Of a DNA stretch of 64,000 nt, positions 52,970 through 61,717 are shown piece after piece. Source of the stretch: Enterocloster aldenensis. Lineage in GTDB: Bacteria > Bacillota > Clostridia > Lachnospirales > Lachnospiraceae. A program made the translations under genes and the position numbers. The notes under the pieces were generated by a model that worked only from the letters and a program-made list of their open reading frames with translations, had not been told where the DNA came from and ran no database searches. Where the stretch lies: the NCBI RefSeq assembly GCF_003434055.1, contig NZ_QVEX01000002.1, forward strand, positions 299,324-363,323, read 5' to 3'. The number at the start of each line of letters is the position of its first letter. The first letter of the stretch is position 1.

Positions 52970-55096
52970 TCAGCCATCCTGCAGCCCCGGTCCTTCTAAC
53001 TTCAGGCTGCCGATTGACTGTATCTGGACATTATTTGCCACTTCATTAAATGAAAGCACCCGCACCTTTGGGTAAAACTGCTCAATCAGGCGGTAAAAAT
53101 GCACCCGCATGATCTGGGAAGTCAGTATAACCGGATTCTGGGTAAATCCGCTGAACTTCCTGAGCTGTTCCGCCATCTGCCGTATGAGGCTCTGAAGTAT
53201 GTCCGGGTTCAGGGCCAGATAATACCCTCCCTCTCCTTTTGAGATAGAGCCCACCATGGTGCGTTCCAGCTCTGAATCAAGGGTAAGCACCTTCATGCTT
53301 CCGTCCTCGCAGTACATCCGGGTAATGGTGCGCTTAAGGGAAGTCCTTATGCGCTCCACGATGGTGTCAATGTCTTTTACAGGCAGGCCTGTCTCAGATA
53401 CAACCTCTACCATTGTTTCAATGATGGTTTCCAGGTCCTTGACCGGAACCCCCTCTTTTAACAGGCTGGTGAGTATGCGCTGGAACAGGCTGTATGGGAT
53501 AAGTCCGGGAAATGCCTCCTCCACCAGCTCCGGTGCGGTCTTTTTCACATTCCCCACCAGATGGATTACTTCCTGCCTGGTAATCAGTTCAAATGCATGC
53601 TGGCGTATGACCTCCGACAGGTGGGTGACCATGACCGACAGAGGGTCGATTACCGTGTACCCGTATACCTCGGCCCGTTCCCTGTCCTCCGGCCGGATCC
53701 ACCGGCTGGGGATTCCGTAGGCCGGCTCCACGGTCTCTATGCCGTCCACTTCCTTTTCAGGATGTTCCGGCTCCAGGGCCAGGTAATAATCCATAAGGAT
53801 TTCCCCGCGGGCCACCTCCTCGCCTTTTATCCTGATGCAGTACTGGTTGGTGCTTAAGGCGGAACTGTCCCTTAAACGGATGGAAGGAATGACAAATCCC
53901 ATGTCCTGGGCATACTGCCTGCGGAATATCACAATGCGGCTAATCAGCCTGCCTCCCACGGATTCGTCCGCCAGGGGAATCAGGCTGTATCCGAATTCCA
54001 TTTCCACCGGCTCCACGCTTAAAAGGTTATATACGTTGTTTACATCCTTGTAATACTCATCCTCTGTCACGGGCCTGGAGGCAGCCGCTTCCTCCAGGGC
54101 CGCCAGTTCCCCTTCCGCCTCCTGGTACACGGCAGCGCCTAACAGGGCCGGCTCTGCCTGGATTTTCCTGGAAAGGTAGTATCCGCTGGCTAAAAGCCCC
54201 ACGGAAACCATTCCCAGCTGGACCACAGGCATGCCCGGAATCATGGTCATGACAGCCATGGCCACGCCGCTGATCATGATGGAATAGGGCTGGGCCATGA
54301 ACTGCTTTGATATGTCCTCATTCAGGCTACCCTCGGACACGGCCCTGGTCACAATCATGCCCGTGGCCGTGGATATGAGCAGAGCCGGTATCTGGGACAC
54401 CAGGCCGTCACCCACGGTTGCGATGGAATAGGTGTTCAGCACATCGCCTATGGATTCCCCGGACTGGACAATCCCGATGATGCTTCCTCCAATCAGGTTT
54501 ACAGCCGTTGTAATCAGGGACATGACAGCGTCGCCTTTGACGATTTTGGTGGCTCCGTCCATGGCGCCGTAGAAATCCGCTTCCCGCTGGATTTTCTGCC
54601 TGCGCTCCTTGGCCTGCTGCTCGCTTATTAGCCCGGAGCTTAAGTCGGCGTCAATGGCCATCTGCTTGCCCGGCATGGCATCCAGGTTAAACCTTGCGGC
54701 AACCTCAGCCACACGCTCGGCGCCCTTTGTGATAACAATGAACTGCATCAGTACAATGATGAGGAAGATGATGAAACCCACCACCACATTTCCCCTGAGC
54801 ACAAAGTCCCCGAAAGCCCTGATGACCTGGCCCGATGAGCCCATATTGGTCAGGATGTTCCTGGTTGTGGAAACATTGATTCCCAGTCTGAACAGGGTGG
54901 TCACCAGCAGCAGGGACGGGAAAATGGAAAACTCCAGGGGTTCCCGTATGGTCATGGTCGTTACCAGGATCATCATGGAAAGGGACATATTCAATATAAT
55001 CGCCACATCCACCAGACCGGCCGGCAGCGGTATGATTAACAGCAGTATGATAATCAGTACAAAAAGTACCACCGAATAACTCAGTATCTTCTTCAT
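52970..55096 (-). CDS. flhA: Flagellar export gate protein FlhA
   Basis: 708-aa membrane export-gate component. The N-terminal half has eight transmembrane helices and the conserved FHIPEP-type stretch (QIPALLISTATGMIVTRAVS), with NLDAMPGKQMAIDADLSSGL between. The C-terminal cytoplasmic half binds chaperone-substrate complexes and contains EDRERAEVYGYTVIDPLSV. ATG at 55096 is favoured by GGAG 6 nt upstream; 55108 is an alternative. Followed by sigD, not by flhF or flhG as in many Firmicutes. Confidence 0.97.
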   Translation of the reverse strand: MKKILSYSVVLFVLIIILLLIIPLPAGLVDVAIILNMSLSMMILVTTMTIREPLEFSIFPSLLLVTTLFRLGINVSTTRNILTNMGSSGQVIRAFGDFVLRGNVVVGFIIFLIIVLMQFIVITKGAERVAEVAARFNLDAMPGKQMAIDADLSSGLISEQQAKERRQKIQREADFYGAMDGATKIVKGDAVMSLITTAVNLIGGSIIGIVQSGESIGDVLNTYSIATVGDGLVSQIPALLISTATGMIVTRAVSEGSLNEDISKQFMAQPYSIMISGVAMAVMTMIPGMPVVQLGMVSVGLLASGYYLSRKIQAEPALLGAAVYQEAEGELAALEEAAASRPVTEDEYYKDVNNVYNLLSVEPVEMEFGYSLIPLADESVGGRLISRIVIFRRQYAQDMGFVIPSIRLRDSSALSTNQYCIRIKGEEVARGEILMDYYLALEPEHPEKEVDGIETVEPAYGIPSRWIRPEDRERAEVYGYTVIDPLSVMVTHLSEVIRQHAFELITRQEVIHLVGNVKKTAPELVEEAFPGLIPYSLFQRILTSLLKEGVPVKDLETIIETMVEVVSETGLPVKDIDTIVERIRTSLKRTITRMYCEDGSMKVLTLDSELERTMVGSISKGEGGYYLALNPDILQSLIRQMAEQLRKFSGFTQNPVILTSQIMRVHFYRLIEQFYPKVRVLSFNEVANNVQIQSIGSLKLEGPGLQDG

Positions 55097-55117
55097 CCGT
55101 AACTCCATCCGATTCGT

Positions 55118-56191
55118 TTATCTGAACATATCTTCCCTGCGCCCGGTCCGGTAGAGATAGAGGAGGATTTCCGCCACTGCCCCGTAGAACTCGGCAGGTA
55201 TCTCCCGGTCCAACTCACAGGAGGCGTATAATGCCCTTGCAAGAGGTTTGTTCTCCGTGATATAAACCCCGTTTTCCTCCCCCACCCTGACAATCCTGAG
55301 GGCCAGTTCATCCTGGCCCTTGGCCAGCACCACCGGCGCGCCATGATGGCTGGGGTCGTATTTAAGGGCTACCGCGTAATGGGTGGGGTTCCTGACAATC
55401 ACGTCTGCCTGGGGAACCTTCTGCATCATCCTGCTGAGGGCCATCTGGCGCTGGATCCTACGTATCCGTCCCTTAATCTCCGGATTGCCCTCTGTCTGCT
55501 TGAATTCATCCTTCACTTCCTGCTTGGTCATCTTAAGGTCCCGCTCATACTCCCAGCGCTGGTAAAGGAAATCAAAGAAAGCCACTACGCCGAACGCCAT
55601 GCTGACCTTGACCACCAGGTCAAAGGCCATGTTTAACATATAGGCAGCCGAGACCTGGGGCTGCATGTCAATCATCCTGGCCACCGGCACAAGGTCGCCC
55701 TTTATCAGGTTATAGAGCAGGATTAACAGCAGGGTGGTCTTAAACAGGTTCTTCACAAGCTCTATGACATTTTTCAGGGCAAACAGTTTTTTTATGCCTG
55801 TAAATGGATTCAGCTTGCTGAATTTTGGTTTTACCACCTGAAAGGACACGTTGAAACGGGTCTGCGCCCCATGGGCCAGGATGCCCAGAACCAGGGCGGC
55901 CAGAAGCAGGGGCAGCGCACATTTCAGGAAGGTGACCACGGTCACTGAAAACAGCTGGGAAGACAGAAGCTCCTGCGGATTCCTTCCCACGCCTTCCAGC
56001 ATCCATTCCATGTACGACCTTACATTCTTATAGATGTAGGGCATCATGAACCGAATCATCCAGAATACGCCTAAGAGGAGGATGACCGTGGTTATGTCCT
56101 TGCTCTGGAATACATTGCCTTCCTTCCTGGCGTCATTGCGGCGCTTACTGGTTGGTTTTTCTGTCTTTTCCTGTCCGCTGCTCCCGGCCAC
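55118..56191 (-). CDS. flhB: Flagellar export switch protein FlhB
   Basis: 357-aa export component: basic N terminus, four transmembrane segments (about 30-215), a linker and the cytoplasmic autocleaving domain with the NPTH site in ADVIVRNPTHYAVALKYD, then ITENKPLARALY and YGAVAEILLYLYR. Controls the rod/hook-to-filament switch. The 118-nt gap upstream to fliR is non-coding and low in features. Confidence 0.97.
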   Translation of the reverse strand: MAGSSGQEKTEKPTSKRRNDARKEGNVFQSKDITTVILLLGVFWMIRFMMPYIYKNVRSYMEWMLEGVGRNPQELLSSQLFSVTVVTFLKCALPLLLAALVLGILAHGAQTRFNVSFQVVKPKFSKLNPFTGIKKLFALKNVIELVKNLFKTTLLLILLYNLIKGDLVPVARMIDMQPQVSAAYMLNMAFDLVVKVSMAFGVVAFFDFLYQRWEYERDLKMTKQEVKDEFKQTEGNPEIKGRIRRIQRQMALSRMMQKVPQADVIVRNPTHYAVALKYDPSHHGAPVVLAKGQDELALRIVRVGEENGVYITENKPLARALYASCELDREIPAEFYGAVAEILLYLYRTGRREDMFR

Positions 56192-56309
56192 TGTCCCTCA
56201 CTCCCTTCCTGCGTTCCGTTCCTTTCCGGGCCCCGTTCCTCTCCGGCCCCCGTTCCCTTCATCCGCCCCTTCACGGGCCTTCTGGGAAAGGTTGTTCCCT
56301 GCGCCTGCC

Positions 56310-57062
56310 TCAGGCCATGAGCCTGACCATATGGTCCAGCCACTGGAACATGTAATCCAGGACATCATATAATTTGTCCGACATGGGCGAAAACAGGAAC
56401 AGGAGCATCAGCATGCCCACGATAATCTTTACCTGGAAGTTGACCACAAACACATTTATCTGTGGTATGATCCGCATAAGGATGCCCACCGCGGTCTCCG
56501 CAACCAGTTCCATGCCCACCACGGGCAGGGCGAACTGAAGTCCCATGACAATGCTCTGCCGGAACATGTCCAGGACAGCCATTGCCAGCCCCGGGCTTAT
56601 GCGCACCGCCCCAAAGGGTATGAGACGGGCTGAGCCGTAGAATATCTCAAGAAGCCTGAGATGGCCGTCCATTGCAAAAAACAGCAGCATCAGAAAGGCA
56701 TAGTACATTCCCGACGTGATTGTCATCTGGGTATTGTACTGGGGGTCATATATCTGAGCCATGTTAAGGCCCATCACATAATCCATTGCGGACGACGCGA
56801 AACGCACCACCATGACCGACAGCTCCATTGCAAACCCAAGGGTGAAGCCAACAAACAGCTCCAGCAGCAGCATGACGCCGTACTCCGGCAGGTTGGCAGG
56901 TTCACGGTACAGGCCGGCTCCTCCGGTGGTATAGAGTAACAGGGACAAAAGAAACACAAAGCCTGCCTTTGCAGAGGAGGGCAGATTGGTCCTTCCGAAC
57001 ATGGGATTTAAGGCAATGGCCCCGCTCATGCGCATGACAATCAGGGAGAATAAGATGAGCAT
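56310..57062 (-). CDS. fliR: Flagellar export gate protein FliR
   Basis: 250-aa polytopic membrane protein of the export gate with six transmembrane segments. Family features: RMSGAIALNPMFGRTNLPSS, LLLELFVGFTLGFAMELSVM and GLQFALPVVGMELVAETAVG. Start ATG 57062 follows GGGAGG, which overlaps the fliQ stop. The C terminus is at expected length. Confidence 0.95.
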   Translation of the reverse strand: MLILFSLIVMRMSGAIALNPMFGRTNLPSSAKAGFVFLLSLLLYTTGGAGLYREPANLPEYGVMLLLELFVGFTLGFAMELSVMVVRFASSAMDYVMGLNMAQIYDPQYNTQMTITSGMYYAFLMLLFFAMDGHLRLLEIFYGSARLIPFGAVRISPGLAMAVLDMFRQSIVMGLQFALPVVGMELVAETAVGILMRIIPQINVFVVNFQVKIIVGMLMLLFLFSPMSDKLYDVLDYMFQWLDHMVRLMA

Positions 57063-57068
57063 TCCCTG

Positions 57069-57332
57069 TTAACCTCCCGCTATCATGGCGCACACCTGTC
57101 GGGTAAAGTCCTGAAGCATCACAAGCATGGAACTGCCCAGAATTCCCATCATGGCCAGGATGGCCAGAAGCTTCGGGACAAAGGTCATGGTCTGCTCATT
57201 AATCTGGGTGGCGGCCTGGAATATGGCAATCAGGACGCCCACGGCCATGCTCACCAGCAGGAAAGGCATGGAAAGTCTCAGGGCCAGCTGGAATGCCTGG
57301 TACATGATGTCAAGCACCTGTAAATTACTCAT
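57069..57332 (-). CDS. fliQ: Flagellar export gate protein FliQ
   Basis: 87-aa two-helix membrane protein, SVYxxFQ-type family: LDIMYQAFQLALRLSMPFLL, VLIAIFQAATQINEQTMTFV and PKLLAILAMMGILGSSML. Between fliP and fliR in the usual order. Confidence 0.96.
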   Translation of the reverse strand: MSNLQVLDIMYQAFQLALRLSMPFLLVSMAVGVLIAIFQAATQINEQTMTFVPKLLAILAMMGILGSSMLVMLQDFTRQVCAMIAGG

Positions 57333-57355
57333 AATTACCTCCTGACTCAGGATTC

Positions 57356-58012
57356 CTAACGGAAACTCCTGACAATGCTGGAAAACAGCAGTTCCCAGCC
57401 ATTAACAGTCACAAACAGCAGCAGCTTGAAGGGAAGGGAAACCATGGTGGGCGGAAGCATCACCATACCCATGGACATCAGGGTGGTGGCTACCACGATA
57501 TCAATCAGCAGGAAGGGGAGATAGATAAGGAATCCAGCCACAAACCCGCGCTTCAGTTCGCTGGTCATGAAAGCAGGGGTCACCACGGTAAAGGGATAGT
57601 CCTCCACATGTTCCTCTGTCTGGGTTCCGGACATTTCCACAAAATGGTCCAGGGTCTCTTTTTCCGTGTTCCTGAGCATGAACTCCTTTACAGGAACACC
57701 CATCCTCTGAACTGCTTCCATCTGGGTTATCTCGCCCCGGGTATAGGGTTCATAAGCCTCGGCATTGACCCTGCCGATGACCGGACTCATGATATAAAGG
57801 GTCAGGAACAATGAAATCCCTACCAGGACCGTATTGGGAGGGGTCTGCTGGATTCCCATGGCGTTCCTTGTGAATGACAATATGATGATGGTCCTGGTAA
57901 AGGAGGTCATCATGACCGCAATGGACGGCAGCAAAGCTACCAGGGTAATCATGAATATCAAATCAAGCGCCGGGACATTGCCTCCGTTCAGGCCGGCAAG
58001 AAGATCATTCAT
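57356..58012 (-). CDS. fliP: Flagellar export gate protein FliP
   Basis: 218-aa core export-gate protein. Signature pieces: MMTSFTRTIIILSFTRNAMG with GIQQTPPNTVLVGISLFLT, TPAFMTSELKRGFVAGFLIY and PFLLIDIVVATTLMSMGMVM. The N terminus is shorter than in E. coli, lacking a cleaved signal peptide; the first membrane helix starts at about residue 15. Overlaps fliO by 8 nt. Confidence 0.96.
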   Translation of the reverse strand: MNDLLAGLNGGNVPALDLIFMITLVALLPSIAVMMTSFTRTIIILSFTRNAMGIQQTPPNTVLVGISLFLTLYIMSPVIGRVNAEAYEPYTRGEITQMEAVQRMGVPVKEFMLRNTEKETLDHFVEMSGTQTEEHVEDYPFTVVTPAFMTSELKRGFVAGFLIYLPFLLIDIVVATTLMSMGMVMLPPTMVSLPFKLLLFVTVNGWELLFSSIVRSFR

Positions 58013-58298
58013 CTGTCTCCTCCCTTTCTTCTGGTTCCTTGTATTCCTCTTCCAGCTTTTCCAACAGCTGGATACCCGCCTGGCTGACGCCGATAAGGTA
58101 CATGTGGGACTGCAGCTTCACAAGAAGGATCTGCTTGTCAGCACTGATCCGGACCTGTTCAATAATTTTAAGGTTCCGCCCGGATGTGGCTTTCATATAT
58201 GTCTTTCCCATGAGCCGGCTGCACCAATATGCCAGGAACAGTATGCATCCCACGGTAAGCACTGCGCCTGCCAATGAAAAAAAGCTGTCGTTCATCAT
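58005..58298 (-). CDS. fliO: FliO-like flagellar membrane protein
   Basis: 97-aa protein with one transmembrane helix (about 6-26) followed by a small FliO/FliZ beta domain (GRNLKIIEQVRISADKQILL, SHMYLIGVSQAGIQLLEKL) and a Glu-rich tail. FliO supports assembly of the FliP ring. Its start overlaps the fliY stop (ATGA) and its end overlaps fliP. Confidence 0.88.
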   Translation of the reverse strand: MMNDSFFSLAGAVLTVGCILFLAYWCSRLMGKTYMKATSGRNLKIIEQVRISADKQILLVKLQSHMYLIGVSQAGIQLLEKLEEEYKEPEEREETDE

Positions 58299-59752
58299 AA
58301 GATTTCCGGGTTCAGGTCCCTGGCCACAATCTCTGTGATACGGATGCCGAAATTATCTTCCACCACCACGATATCCCCCTTTGCAACACACTGACCGTTT
58401 ACGAACAGGTCGGCCTGCTCGCCTGCCATCTTGTCCAATACCACCAGGGACCCCTGGGTCAGTTCCAATATGTCCTTAACCAGTTTCTTGGTCCTTCCCA
58501 CTTCCACTGAAAGTTCCAGCGGGACCTTCATCAGCATTTCCTGGTTGGCACGCTCCTCTGCCCCTGCTTCCAGTCCGGTCTCCATCTGCGGTGGGTTAAC
58601 CGGATGGAGCAGGATGTTCTCCCTTGGGGGCTGCTGCTTTTCCTTTACCTTCATGTCCTTCATGAATTCCATCATCTGGGCCTGGGACTGCTGCATCTGG
58701 TTCAGGATCTGAAGCATGACCGGGTCCGGGGCGGACTGGTATATCACAGGCTGGCCAATGGGCGGGGCATATTGAGGCTGGACCGGCCCTTCCTGGGGAA
58801 CATACTGAGGCTGCTCCCGGACAGGTTCCGGCACCGTCTGCGCCCCGGTCCGGGCAGCGCCGTCAGAGAACTGGGGCTGGTTGGGCGTCTGCGCGGGCGG
58901 GGGCTGCATCTCCTGCGCGGGTGCTGCCTGCATCTGCTGCCCAGGCGCCGCCTGCATCTGCTGCGCGGGCGCTGCCTGCATCTCCTGTCCGGGCGCTGCC
59001 TGCAACTCCTGCGCGGGCGCTGCCTGCATCTCCTGTCCGGGCGCCGCCTGCATCTCCTGCATGGATGGTGTCTGCGCCTCATGCGCTTCCCCGTCCTGCC
59101 TTTCTGCCTCCGCCTGCTTTCTCGCATCCTCCTCCATCTGGTACTGTTCCGCTTGCTGGAAACTGATTTCAAAGGGTTCCAGCAGGTGTTTTGCCAGCTT
59201 GGACGACATGATATTCAGGAATTCGCTTTCCAGTTTTCCTTCTATCTCCAGGGAAAAACGGACCACCACCATCTTGACGCCGGAGGTGAAATATTTTTCT
59301 TTAAAACTATTCTCACTTTCAATCGGAAAAGAAACAGGCGTAGATATGTTTACGGGATTCCCAAGAAATTCCGAGAGCGCGGTGGCCGAAGATCCCATCA
59401 TCTGGTTCATGACCTCGCAGATTGCGCTCACATTAATTTCATTCATTTCAAATTCTTCATCTGGTATATCAGCCCCCATGAGCATCCCCACGATAATCCG
59501 CACGTCGTTGCGGCGGAACATCATGATATTGCTGCCCTCAAGGCCCTCCGTATAAGCTATCTCCACGCCTACCGCCGGCTCCAGGCTCTTGAACTCAAAT
59601 TCATCGCTTGTCAGCACCCGCACCACCGGTGTGGTAATGTTCACCTTTGTGCCCAGCATGGTGGAAACCGCTGTGGCGGACGCACCAAGGCTGATATTCA
59701 TTATTTCGCCTATGGCGTCCAGTTCCATATCATTAAAGTCGCTAACGCCCAT
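58295..59752 (-). CDS. fliY: Flagellar switch protein FliY (CheC phosphatase and FliN domains)
   Basis: 485-aa motor-switch protein. The N-terminal CheC-like domain (1-200) has both phosphatase centres intact (DAIGEIMNISLGASATAVS and SAICEVMNQMMGSSATALS), so it should dephosphorylate CheY-P at the switch. A long linker (about 205-370) holds repeats of QEMQAAPAQ type and Pro/Gln-rich sequence. The C-terminal SpoA/FliN domain (LELSVEVGRTKKLVKDIL, KGDIVVVEDNFGIRITEI) forms the C ring. The linker is much longer than in B. subtilis. Confidence 0.95.
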   Translation of the reverse strand: MGVSDFNDMELDAIGEIMNISLGASATAVSTMLGTKVNITTPVVRVLTSDEFEFKSLEPAVGVEIAYTEGLEGSNIMMFRRNDVRIIVGMLMGADIPDEEFEMNEINVSAICEVMNQMMGSSATALSEFLGNPVNISTPVSFPIESENSFKEKYFTSGVKMVVVRFSLEIEGKLESEFLNIMSSKLAKHLLEPFEISFQQAEQYQMEEDARKQAEAERQDGEAHEAQTPSMQEMQAAPGQEMQAAPAQELQAAPGQEMQAAPAQQMQAAPGQQMQAAPAQEMQPPPAQTPNQPQFSDGAARTGAQTVPEPVREQPQYVPQEGPVQPQYAPPIGQPVIYQSAPDPVMLQILNQMQQSQAQMMEFMKDMKVKEKQQPPRENILLHPVNPPQMETGLEAGAEERANQEMLMKVPLELSVEVGRTKKLVKDILELTQGSLVVLDKMAGEQADLFVNGQCVAKGDIVVVEDNFGIRITEIVARDLNPEIL

Positions 59753-59792
59753 TTTTATCTCCTTCTTGTATCATCTGTCTTAACCTGCGCCT

Positions 59793-60242
59793 TTACTTTC
59801 CAATCTCCAGAGCTTTCTGTACCATCAGCTTCATCGCGTTCAGGGCTGTTACATTTGCTTCGTATGACCTGGTGGCCGACATACTGTCAACTGTCTCTTT
59901 CAGTAAATCCACATTGGGCATGCTGACATATCCATCCGCGTCCGCGTCCGGATGGCTGGGGTTGTACACCATCTTCATCTCCCTGTCATCTTCAACAATA
60001 CCTGATACCCTTACTCCCGCGTTCCTGCTGGCAAAGCCCTTTCCCTGGGAGGCGCTTAGCAGGGCTTCCTGGAAGGAGCCGGCGCCGTAGCTTTCAAACA
60101 TCACGTCCTTTCTCCGGTACGGTCCTCCTGCCTCTGTCCTGGTCGTGTCAATATTGGCTATATTCTCGGCAGCGACATCCATCCTTACACGCTGCGCGCT
60201 CATGCCGGAGGCGCAGATATCGAATGAGCTTAAAAATGCCAT
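59793..60242 (-). CDS. flgC: Flagellar rod protein FlgC
   Basis: 149-aa proximal rod protein. The N terminus (FDICASGMSAQRVRMDVAAE, NIANIDTTRTEAGGPYRRKD) and C terminus (GYVSMPNVDLLKETVDSMSA, TRSYEANVTALNAMKLMVQK) are canonical. It usually lies in flgB-flgC-fliE at the start of the fla/che operon; here it stands alone between cheY and fliY. Either the gene moved or a second copy exists outside the window. Confidence 0.93.
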   Translation of the reverse strand: MAFLSSFDICASGMSAQRVRMDVAAENIANIDTTRTEAGGPYRRKDVMFESYGAGSFQEALLSASQGKGFASRNAGVRVSGIVEDDREMKMVYNPSHPDADADGYVSMPNVDLLKETVDSMSATRSYEANVTALNAMKLMVQKALEIGK

Positions 60243-60254
60243 CTTCCTTCCTCC

Positions 60255-60617
60255 TTATTTGCCTAAAATTGAATTAACGGTCTGGACAATCCTCTCGGCG
60301 TTAAAGGGCTTTACAATGAAATCCTTAGCGCCTGATTTGATGGCGTCCACAACCATGCTCTCCTGGCCCATGGCCGTGCACATGACAATCTTGGCGGAGG
60401 TATCTGATTCCCTGATTTTCTTAAGGGCCTGAAGTCCGTCCATGTTGGGCATTGTAATATCCATGATGACCAGGTCCGGTTTTTCCTCATCATACTTTTT
60501 CACGGCTTCCGCCCCGTCCTGGGCTTCCACAAAATTGCTGTAGCCTTTCTGTGTCAATGCATTCTTAATCATCATCCTCATAAATGCAGCGTCATCTACC
60601 AACATAATCTTTTCCAT
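60255..60617 (-). CDS. cheY: Chemotaxis response regulator CheY
   Basis: 120-aa single receiver domain that carries the signal from CheA to FliM and FliY. Acidic pocket Asp8-Asp9, phosphoacceptor Asp53 in LVIMDITMPNMDG, Thr in MCTAMGQ and Lys in DFIVKPF are present. The frame opens at 60632; ATG 60617 aligns to the CheY start and has GAGGG upstream. Between fliM and flgC. Confidence 0.96.
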   Translation of the reverse strand: MEKIMLVDDAAFMRMMIKNALTQKGYSNFVEAQDGAEAVKKYDEEKPDLVIMDITMPNMDGLQALKKIRESDTSAKIVMCTAMGQESMVVDAIKSGAKDFIVKPFNAERIVQTVNSILGK

Positions 60618-60647
60618 TGTGCTTTCCCTCACTTTAAATTTGTATTT

Positions 60648-61694
60648 TTACTCATACAGGATTTCCGTATCCCGTTCTTTCTCCGGCCCGGCATAGATTC
60701 TGTCTTCTATACGGATTGCCACATTTTTCTTATAAACTCCCATCTTTCCGGTAAACCAGGGCTGTCTCCCCACAAATACCTTCAAATGGCTGTCCTTGGG
60801 TTTATTGAGGCTGATTACATCGCCCACCTGGAGCTGCGCCAGATCCCGAAGGCCCAGCTCCACGGTTCCCAGCTGCCCGGTGATGGGAAGCTGGGAGAAA
60901 CGGATATGATCCAGGATTACTTCCTTGTTATCCTCATAGGCAAAGCCCCTGGCTATGTGCTTGCGGCTGTCTATCAGATGGAAAATGAACTCAAGCAGGG
61001 TTCCGGGTATGCAAAGCTTTATCTTTTCCACCGCCAATCCGGCCACATCCACATTCAGGTGCACGATGGCCACGGTTTCATCCAGCCCCACCTCCTGGAC
61101 CATGCTTGGGTTTTCCTCTACCCTCTGGACCTTGAAGTTGACATTAATGTAATTGGAAAACCCATCCTTTAAGGCCAGGACAAAATATTCCACTACCCGC
61201 CGGTATAACGCCACCTCCACATCCGAATAGCGGTATTTTGGCTCTACCTTGACAATCTCGTCACCGCCTCCCAGCATGTGGTTGATTAGCGTAATCACAA
61301 GCCCCGGGGTGACGTGGAGCATAAGGGGGACACTGTTCTTAATCTTATCCTGGATTTCCGCGTTAGCCATGGTGATGCTGTCATTCTCATGAAGCGAATT
61401 CACAAACTCATAATATCTGCGCTCCTGGACCTCCAGCACTGTAATATCGGTCAGCACCCTGAATATGCCGTTAACCTGGGAAGTCAGTATCCTGGCATAG
61501 TTCTCAAAGACACTGTTGAGTATTTTCATCTTATCCTTGGTGAACTTCCTTGGACTGTAAAAATCATATTTGCTGTATTTTGTTTCTTCTGCTTCTGTCT
61601 TCTGTTCAACCGCCTGCACCTCTTCTTCAGGCCCGCTGCCCTGCATGGACTTAAGAAGCGCGTCTATCTGACTTTGGGATAATACATCTGCCAT
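60648..61694 (-). CDS. fliM: Flagellar switch protein FliM
   Basis: 348-aa C-ring protein. The N-terminal CheY-P binding peptide LSQSQIDALLKSM is intact. A middle CheC-like domain (about 50-240, with KIKNSVPLMLHVTPGLVITL and NHMLGGGDEIV) and a C-terminal SpoA domain (LGLRDLAQLQVGDVISLNK) follow. Start ATG 61694 after AAGGTGG; 61706 is also open. No fliL gene lies before it; motB is the immediate upstream neighbour. Confidence 0.96.
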   Translation of the reverse strand: MADVLSQSQIDALLKSMQGSGPEEEVQAVEQKTEAEETKYSKYDFYSPRKFTKDKMKILNSVFENYARILTSQVNGIFRVLTDITVLEVQERRYYEFVNSLHENDSITMANAEIQDKIKNSVPLMLHVTPGLVITLINHMLGGGDEIVKVEPKYRYSDVEVALYRRVVEYFVLALKDGFSNYINVNFKVQRVEENPSMVQEVGLDETVAIVHLNVDVAGLAVEKIKLCIPGTLLEFIFHLIDSRKHIARGFAYEDNKEVILDHIRFSQLPITGQLGTVELGLRDLAQLQVGDVISLNKPKDSHLKVFVGRQPWFTGKMGVYKKNVAIRIEDRIYAGPEKERDTEILYE

Positions 61695-61717
61695 TGCTAA
61701 AGCCACCTTTACTAAAT

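Noticed and set aside
58604..59926. Long open frame of about 440 codons on the + strand
   Set aside because: It is antisense to fliY. The frame stays open because the Ala/Pro/Gln-rich repeat of fliY is GC-rich; the product is low-complexity Leu/Arg/His and has no start context.
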